Shown: piece after piece, positions 59,467 through 64,000 of the stretch
Layout: each line of letters starts with the position of its first letter
Numbering within the stretch: position 1 is the stretch's first letter
NCBI GenBank assembly: GCA_001725415.1
Contig: MEGH01000001.1
Coordinates: 164,151-228,150 of the forward strand
DNA from: Pseudonocardia sp. SCN 73-27
GTDB taxonomy: Bacteria; Actinomycetota; Actinomycetes; Mycobacteriales; Pseudonocardiaceae
Reading direction: 5' to 3'
Length of the DNA: 64,000 bases
Notes under the pieces: generated by a model
What the model saw: the letters and a program-made list of their open reading frames with translations, nothing else
Told to the model about the DNA's origin: nothing
Database searches by the model: none
Position numbers and translations under genes: made by a program

Positions 59467-59937
59467 TCAGTGCCGGGCAGCCATGACGGTGGCGGCGACG
59501 TCGACGGGGTCGGCGCCGAGGTCGAGGCGACCGAACACCAGCAGGCGCTCGCCGTCGAGGGCCTTGTCGTCGCGGACGTCGACGCCGAGCAGGAAGGTCT
59601 CGCGACCCAGCCGGCGGGCCTGGATGACGCGGACGTCGGTGACCTGCGGCCATGGGTAGCGGCGGTGGTGCAGGAGCCCGCGAACGTCGATGCCGTCGGG
59701 TGAGACGGCGAGCCGTGGCCGGGCACGGCTGCTCCACACGGCGGCAAGAAGGAGACCGAGAGTAGCGACGGCGGCGAGCAGCGAACCAGTGGGGTCCGAG
59801 TGGGTGACGAGCATCATGGCCATCCAGCACGCAGCGGCGACCGTGCACAGCCACGCGACGACCACGAGGCCCGTCGGGGTACTCCACGAACGGGCGGGCA
59901 GCTCCGGGGCGTCACCTGCGGTTTCGCCGTCACCCAT
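59467..59937 (-). CDS. PH-domain membrane protein
   Basis: 156 residues. Two helices (TGLVVVAWLCTVAAACWMAM, SLLAAVATLGLLLAAVW) are followed by a bacterial PH-like domain: RLAVSPDGIDVRGLLHHRRY, PWPQVTDVRVIQARRLGRET and LLVFGRLDLGADPVDVAATV. The same gene type (Rv0010c-like) sits beside crgA in mycobacteria. Function unknown; probably linked to envelope or division. Start at MGDGETAG; a GTG two codons upstream is possible. Confidence 0.8.
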   Translation of the reverse strand: MGDGETAGDAPELPARSWSTPTGLVVVAWLCTVAAACWMAMMLVTHSDPTGSLLAAVATLGLLLAAVWSSRARPRLAVSPDGIDVRGLLHHRRYPWPQVTDVRVIQARRLGRETFLLGVDVRDDKALDGERLLVFGRLDLGADPVDVAATVMAARH

Positions 59938-59963
59938 GATCACGAAGAGTAGTTCTTGTGAGG

Positions 59964-59995
59964 TTGTCCACAGCCTTCATCCACAGTGTGGACTG
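59964..59995. promoter_or_regulatory. Cluster of DnaA-box-like sequences
   Basis: TTGTCCACA (59964-59972), TCATCCACA (59977-59985) and, on the opposite strand, CAGTCCACA (59987-59995) lie within 32 bases in an AT-enriched gap between the PH-domain and crgA genes. The first matches the actinobacterial DnaA box exactly, the others by seven or eight of nine. CCACAGTGTGG also forms a small palindrome. It may bind DnaA as a titration or regulatory site; the origin itself would be expected next to dnaA, which is not in the window. Confidence 0.5.
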
Positions 59996-60019
59996 CTTAC
60001 AATGGTGTGTTTCCGCTGG

Positions 60020-60280
60020 TCAGCGCCATCTCATTGTCATCAGCAGACCGACTACGATGAGTGAGAATCCGATGAGGAAGTTCCAGGAGCCGAGCGCGGT
60101 GAAGAGCGCGATCTTGTCGCCCGCGATGTAGTTGACGACCAGCCACGCCAGCCCGATGAGCATCAGTCCGAGCATCACGACCACGTAGACCGGACTGGTC
60201 GGCCCGGCCTCCTTCACGGCCGAGCGCTGAGCCGGCGGCGTGTAGGCGGCTGCCTTCTTCCGGACCTTGGACTTGGGCAT
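60020..60280 (-). CDS. crgA: Cell division protein CrgA
   Basis: 86 residues with two helices (VYVVVMLGLMLIGLAWLVVN and FLIGFSLIVVGLLMTM) and the N-terminal PKSKVRKKAAAYTPPAQRSA conserved in CrgA. CrgA helps organise the septal division complex with FtsZ/FtsI partners in actinobacteria. Its ending MRWR is family-typical. Neighbouring pknB and trpG/pabA confirm the locus. Confidence 0.95.
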   Translation of the reverse strand: MPKSKVRKKAAAYTPPAQRSAVKEAGPTSPVYVVVMLGLMLIGLAWLVVNYIAGDKIALFTALGSWNFLIGFSLIVVGLLMTMRWR

Positions 60281-60418
60281 CGAGACCTCGCGAGACGGTT
60301 GTGCGCGTCCGGGACGGCACGCCCGGGCGTGCCTCCACCGTAACGTGAACCGCCCGTGGCGTGCGCGAACGCCCGATCCGGGGCCGATTCGTGACCGGCC
60401 CGGGGCCCGGGGCCGGGG

Positions 60419-61057
60419 TCAGGCCTGCTGGGTGCCCAGGGCGGCGACCTCGGCCGTCAGCTCCGTGACCAGCGCCTCCGGCACGGGGTGGCCCGCCGAG
60501 CCCATCCAGTTGGCGAGCAGCCGGTGCCCGCCCTCGGTGAGGACGGACTCGGGGTGGAACTGCACACCTTCGAGCGGGGCGTCGCGATGGCGCAGCGCCA
60601 TGATCACCCCGCCGTCGGTGCGGCCGGTGACCTCCAGCTCCGGCGGCAGCGTCTCCGGGCGGATGGACAGCGAGTGGTAGCGGGTCGCGACGAACGGGTC
60701 GGGCAGGTCGCGCAGGACGCCGACCCCGTCGTGGTGCACCAGCGAGGTCTTCCCGTGCAGCAGCTCCGGGGCGCGGTCGACGACGCCGCCCCAGGACACT
60801 CCGATGGCCTGGTGGCCGAGGCACACCCCGAGCAGGGGGATGTTGCGCTCGGCGCAGGCCTTGATGACGTCGACGCTGCGCCCGGCCTCCTCGGGGATGC
60901 CGGGGCCGGGGCTGATCAGGACGCCGTCGACGCCGTCGAGCTCGTCGAGCTCGACCTCGTCGTTGCGGCGCACCGTGTTCTCGGCGCCCAGCTGGGCGAG
61001 GTACTGGACCAGGTTGTAGACGAAGCTGTCGTAGTTGTCGACGACGAGAACGCGCAT
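60419..61057 (-). CDS. pabA: Aminodeoxychorismate/anthranilate synthase glutaminase subunit
   Basis: 212 residues, class I glutamine amidotransferase: VLVVDNYDSFVYNLVQYLAQ, GVLISPGPGIPEEAG, nucleophile LLGVCLGHQAIG and the His-Glu pair in PLEGVQFHPESVLTEGG. In the origin-proximal actinobacterial cluster this gene is annotated trpG or pabA and supplies ammonia for p-aminobenzoate or anthranilate synthesis; sequence alone does not separate the two. It starts two bases after the pknB stop. Confidence 0.92.
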   Translation of the reverse strand: MRVLVVDNYDSFVYNLVQYLAQLGAENTVRRNDEVELDELDGVDGVLISPGPGIPEEAGRSVDVIKACAERNIPLLGVCLGHQAIGVSWGGVVDRAPELLHGKTSLVHHDGVGVLRDLPDPFVATRYHSLSIRPETLPPELEVTGRTDGGVIMALRHRDAPLEGVQFHPESVLTEGGHRLLANWMGSAGHPVPEALVTELTAEVAALGTQQA

Positions 61058-61058
61058 G

Positions 61059-62981
61059 TCAGTTGCCGCCGCCCACGCCGAGCCGGCCGACGCCGAGCAC
61101 GACCTGGTCCTCGGGATCGATGTTCGAGCCCGCCTGCGGTGTCTGGGCGACGACCTTGCCGACCTGGCTGGGGTCGGTGACCGTGACGTTCTGGCGGCTG
61201 ACCCGGGTCAGCCCGGCCTGCTGGGCGGCGGCCTGCGCCGTGGCCAGGTCCATGCCGACGAAGTTCGGAACCTGCACCTGGCCGCCGTTGGAGCTGCCGC
61301 TCATCGTGATCGTGACGGTGGTGCCCTTGGCGACCTTCGTGCCCGCCGACGGGTTGGTGCTCGCGACGGTGGCGTTGTTGCCGGTGTCGCCGGAGACCTT
61401 CACCTGGAAGCCGGCCTGCTTGAGGGTGTTGGTCGCGGCGTCGGCGCTCTGGCCGGTGACGTCGGGGACCGACACCGTCGACGGCTCCTTGCCGACGACG
61501 ACGTTGACCGCGCTGCCGCCGGGTGCGTTGGCGCCGGCCTGCGGGTCGGAGGAGATGATCTTCCCGACCTCGGAGGAGCTGGTGGTCTCCTGCTCGGTCT
61601 GCTTGCCGAGTGTGAGGCCGCGTTGGGTGAGCAGCTGCTGGGCCTGGTCGACCGTCTGCCCGATGAGCGGCGGGACGGCGGCCTGGGCCGGTCCCTTGCC
61701 GATGAACATGGTGACGGTCTTGTTCTCGTCGATCTGGGTGCCGCCGGCGGGGTCGGTCCGGACGACCTTGTTGACCTGGTCGACGGGGGACTCGTCCTGC
61801 TGGACGTTGACCTGCAGCCCGGCGGCGACGATCGCGGCGCGGGCGGCGTCCTGCGGCTGGCCGACGACGTTGGGCACCGCGACCTGCTTGACCGAGGGGC
61901 TGCCGAAGAACTGGAACGCGACGAAGGCGATGAGCCCGAGGACGACCGCGATGCCGACGCCGATTGCCACCTTGCGGCCGGTTCCGGCGCCCTGGTCGTC
62001 GTCGTCGCGCCATGCGGGGACGGTGCCCGGGGGGATGGTGTGGCGGCCGCCGCCGGCGGAGTTCATGCGGCGGGTGGGGCCTGCGTCGGAGGCGAGCAGG
62101 GCGGTGCGCTCGTCGTCGCTCATCACGAGCGGGGCCTGGGGGCGCTGGCCGTTGCGGACGCGGATGAGGTCGGACCGCATCTCCGCCGCGGACTGGTAGC
62201 GGTTGATGGGATTCTTGCTCAGCGCCTTGAGGACGATCGCGTCGAGCTCCGGCGGCACGTCGGGGTTGAGCTGCGACGGGTGCCGGGGGTCCTCGCGGAC
62301 GTGCTGGTAGGCGACGGCGACGGGGGTGTCGCCGGTGAAGGGCGGGTCGCCGGTGAGCAGTTCGAAGAGCACGCAGCCTGCGGCGTAGACGTCGCTCCGC
62401 GCGTCGACGGCCTCGCCGCGGGCCTGCTCGGGGGAGAGGTATTGGGCGGTGCCGATGACGGCGGCCGTCTGCGTGACGTTCTGGCCCTCGCCCAGCGCGC
62501 GGGCGATGCCGAAGTCCATGACCTTCACCGCGCCCTGGGTGTTGATCATGATGTTGGCGGGCTTGACGTCACGGTGGATGATCTGGTGCCGGTGGCTGAA
62601 GTCGAGCGCCGCGCACACGTCGGCCATGACGTCGACGACGCGGGACTGCTCGATCGGGCCCTGCGTCTTCACGATCTCGCGCAGCGTCTGCCCGTCGACG
62701 AACTCCATGACGATGTAGGGCAGCGGACCGAACTCGCTGACGGTCTCGCCCGTGTCGTAGACGGCGACGATGGCCGGGTGGTTGAGCGCCGCGGCGTTCT
62801 GTGCCTCGCGACGGAACCGGAGCTGGAACTGCGGGTCGCGCGCGAGGTCGGCGCGCAGGACCTTGACGGCCACGTCGCGGCCGAGGCGCGTGTCGAGGCC
62901 GCGGTGAACCTCGGACATGCCGCCGTAGCCGAGCGTGTCGCCCAGCTCGTAGCGCTCGGACAGCAGGCGGGGGGTGGTCAT
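61059..62981 (-). CDS. pknB: Serine/threonine protein kinase PknB with four PASTA domains
   Basis: 640 residues. Kinase domain (10-275): LGYGGMSEVHRGLDTRLGRD, VAVKVLRADLARDPQF, HRDVKPANIMINTQGAVKVM with catalytic Asp, DFGIARAL, and GTAQYLSPEQARGEAVDARS with activation-loop Thr. A disordered linker with TRRMNSAGGG precedes one helix (VAIGVGIAVVLGLIAFVAFQ, about 332-351) and four extracellular PASTA repeats (VPNVVGQPQDAARAA, VPPLIGQTVDQAQQLL, VPDVTGQSADAATN, VPNFVGMDLATAQAA) that bind peptidoglycan fragments. It controls cell-wall growth and division. Confidence 0.95.
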   Translation of the reverse strand: MTTPRLLSERYELGDTLGYGGMSEVHRGLDTRLGRDVAVKVLRADLARDPQFQLRFRREAQNAAALNHPAIVAVYDTGETVSEFGPLPYIVMEFVDGQTLREIVKTQGPIEQSRVVDVMADVCAALDFSHRHQIIHRDVKPANIMINTQGAVKVMDFGIARALGEGQNVTQTAAVIGTAQYLSPEQARGEAVDARSDVYAAGCVLFELLTGDPPFTGDTPVAVAYQHVREDPRHPSQLNPDVPPELDAIVLKALSKNPINRYQSAAEMRSDLIRVRNGQRPQAPLVMSDDERTALLASDAGPTRRMNSAGGGRHTIPPGTVPAWRDDDDQGAGTGRKVAIGVGIAVVLGLIAFVAFQFFGSPSVKQVAVPNVVGQPQDAARAAIVAAGLQVNVQQDESPVDQVNKVVRTDPAGGTQIDENKTVTMFIGKGPAQAAVPPLIGQTVDQAQQLLTQRGLTLGKQTEQETTSSSEVGKIISSDPQAGANAPGGSAVNVVVGKEPSTVSVPDVTGQSADAATNTLKQAGFQVKVSGDTGNNATVASTNPSAGTKVAKGTTVTITMSGSSNGGQVQVPNFVGMDLATAQAAAQQAGLTRVSRQNVTVTDPSQVGKVVAQTPQAGSNIDPEDQVVLGVGRLGVGGGN

Positions 62982-63089
62982 CGGTGCCGGTTCCTGAGTC
63001 GTGTCGAGGGTCGGATCATCATGCCTGGTCGCGCCGCGCGTCGGTCCGCTCGCTCGGCGCGCGGTCGCCGGACAGCGTGTTCCCGGGGC

Positions 63090-64000
63090 TCACCGGACAT
63101 TCTCCGTGACATCGTTCCCGGTCCCTCCGACCCGATGTGCCGTCCAGCCCATCGCGACGCCCTCCTGGCGGGACACGCTACCCGGGGCGAACCCGGACGG
63201 CTCGGACATCGCACTCGACGACCCGACGAGCCGCGGCAGCAGGAGCAGCAGCGTGACGAGCACGGCGACGACGGCGAGCACGACGAACAGCACGACGAGC
63301 GCGGTGTTGCGCGAGCGGGACCGCGGCTCCAGCGACACGGGTTCGGATCCGGGTACGCGTGACGGCGTGTCGGCCGGGTCCAGGTCGTCGGCGGGCGGGT
63401 CGGCGCGGAGGTCGTCGAGCGGCTCGTGGTCGTCGGCCAGGCGGTGGGCGCCGGCGGGACGGTCGGGGGTCGCGACGGGACCGGTGGCGGCGAGCCGCGC
63501 CGACGTCGCTGTGGTCTCGACGGTGGTCTCGACCGCGGACACCGGCGGCATCGAGGGCGAGGACACCGGCGGCATCGAGGGCGACGACACCGGGGGCATG
63601 GAAGGGGAGGAGGCCGGTGGCATCGCCGGGACCGATCCGGGCCCGTGGGGGGTGACGGGTGGGGCGGGCGACACCGGCGACGGGACGGCCCCGAGCACCC
63701 CGGGGGGAACCGATCCCGGGAACGCGGGAGCGGCGGGTGCAGGCGGTGTCGCCGCGTGCCGTCCGCCCTCGGGGACGCGACGCCGCGGGGTCGGCCGTGA
63801 GGGTTCCTGCCACGTGTCGGGAGGCGGGGTGCCGGGCGGGACCAGCGCGTGCGTCCCGGTCGGCGGCCCGGCGGGCACAGCGGCAGGCGGGGCGGCGGGA
63901 GGCGCTGCGACGACGGGCGAATCCGGGGCGTCGTCCGGTGCGGACCAGGCCTCGGCGACGGGTGCGTCCTCGGCCCGGTGCGCGGCGCGGCCCCGGGAAC
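63090..64000 (-). CDS. pknA: Probable PknA kinase, C-terminal part (continues beyond window)
   Basis: Open from the window edge to a stop at 63090. The visible part is a Pro/Ala-rich cytoplasmic linker with three tandem SSPSMPPV-type units, a basic stop-transfer stretch (EPRSRSRNT) and one helix (ALVVLFVVLAVVAVLVTLLL), then a 45-residue outer tail with no PASTA motif. No kinase motif is visible because that domain would lie to the right. Position directly upstream of pknB in the same orientation is where pknA lies in actinobacteria, and PknA has this linker-helix-short-tail layout. Identity therefore rests on context. Confidence 0.65.
   Translation of the reverse strand, partial: SRGRAAHRAEDAPVAEAWSAPDDAPDSPVVAAPPAAPPAAVPAGPPTGTHALVPPGTPPPDTWQEPSRPTPRRRVPEGGRHAATPPAPAAPAFPGSVPPGVLGAVPSPVSPAPPVTPHGPGSVPAMPPASSPSMPPVSSPSMPPVSSPSMPPVSAVETTVETTATSARLAATGPVATPDRPAGAHRLADDHEPLDDLRADPPADDLDPADTPSRVPGSEPVSLEPRSRSRNTALVVLFVVLAVVAVLVTLLLLLPRLVGSSSAMSEPSGFAPGSVSRQEGVAMGWTAHRVGGTGNDVTENVR

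Overview
The window is high-GC actinobacterial chromosome. The right end carries the conserved cell-division/kinase block pknA(partial)-pknB-trpG/pabA-crgA plus PH-domain protein, rhomboid and cyclophilin genes, which in actinobacteria lies close to the replication origin. GTG/TTG starts and ATGA/GTGA coupled genes are frequent. Gene content (SigK-RskA-FAS1, ECF42-DGPF, CheB/CheR-PAS and ANTAR regulators) fits a soil-type Pseudonocardiales-like organism, but the genus is an inference.

Layout. 0-3.3 kb holds a universal-stress-protein end, an internally deleted cytochrome oxidase fragment, a methyltransferase, a ferritin-like lipoprotein and a graveyard of gene pieces (multicopper oxidase, SHOCT, TauE/SafE, PAP2). 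3.4-7.3 kb is a tightly coupled minus-strand redox operon: small anchored protein, ApbE flavin transferase, ferric-reductase-like membrane haem protein, second small anchored protein, NuoF-like flavoprotein, ferredoxin. It is divergent from a two-component pair whose response regulator has lost nearly all of its receiver domain. 9.1-13.2 kb contains a DUF2231 protein, an IS5-type remnant, a region of lower GC with an FkbM methyltransferase, and a TauE/SafE transporter. 13.5-15.9 kb is sigK-rskA-fasciclin. 15.9-26 kb is a dense stress-signalling block: RsbU-type phosphatase with receiver and kinase-like domains, two ANTAR proteins, a MerR regulator, a STAS protein, CheB, CheR-PAS with a long heptad coiled coil (apparent frameshift at its N-terminus), and a STAS-HATPase fusion. 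26-36.3 kb holds a cobalt ECF transporter (cbiMNQO) and kdpFABCD without an adjacent kdpE. 36.5-50 kb is mixed accessory metabolism (FkbM, WcbI, PAP2, APH, SnoaL, GNAT, AraC, P450, antiporter, glyoxalase, DGPF + ECF42, TRIC channels) with several truncated genes. 50-57 kb carries an alcohol dehydrogenase, a WYL regulator/MT-A70 methylase/HTH cassette divergent from an FAD oxidoreductase, a DUF899 protein, a repeat-rich secreted protein and a hydrolase. 57.7-64 kb is the conserved origin-proximal core.

Two themes stand out. One is the flavinylation-linked redox operon, whose two small anchored proteins end in SGAS/SGSS and so resemble a minimal ApbE acceptor motif. The other is the number of genes reduced by clean internal or 5' deletions (ctaD, response regulator, a RibD-like gene, aquaporin, TRIC copy, NmrA-like gene, a methyltransferase), which points to active genome erosion in an accessory zone beside a well-preserved core.
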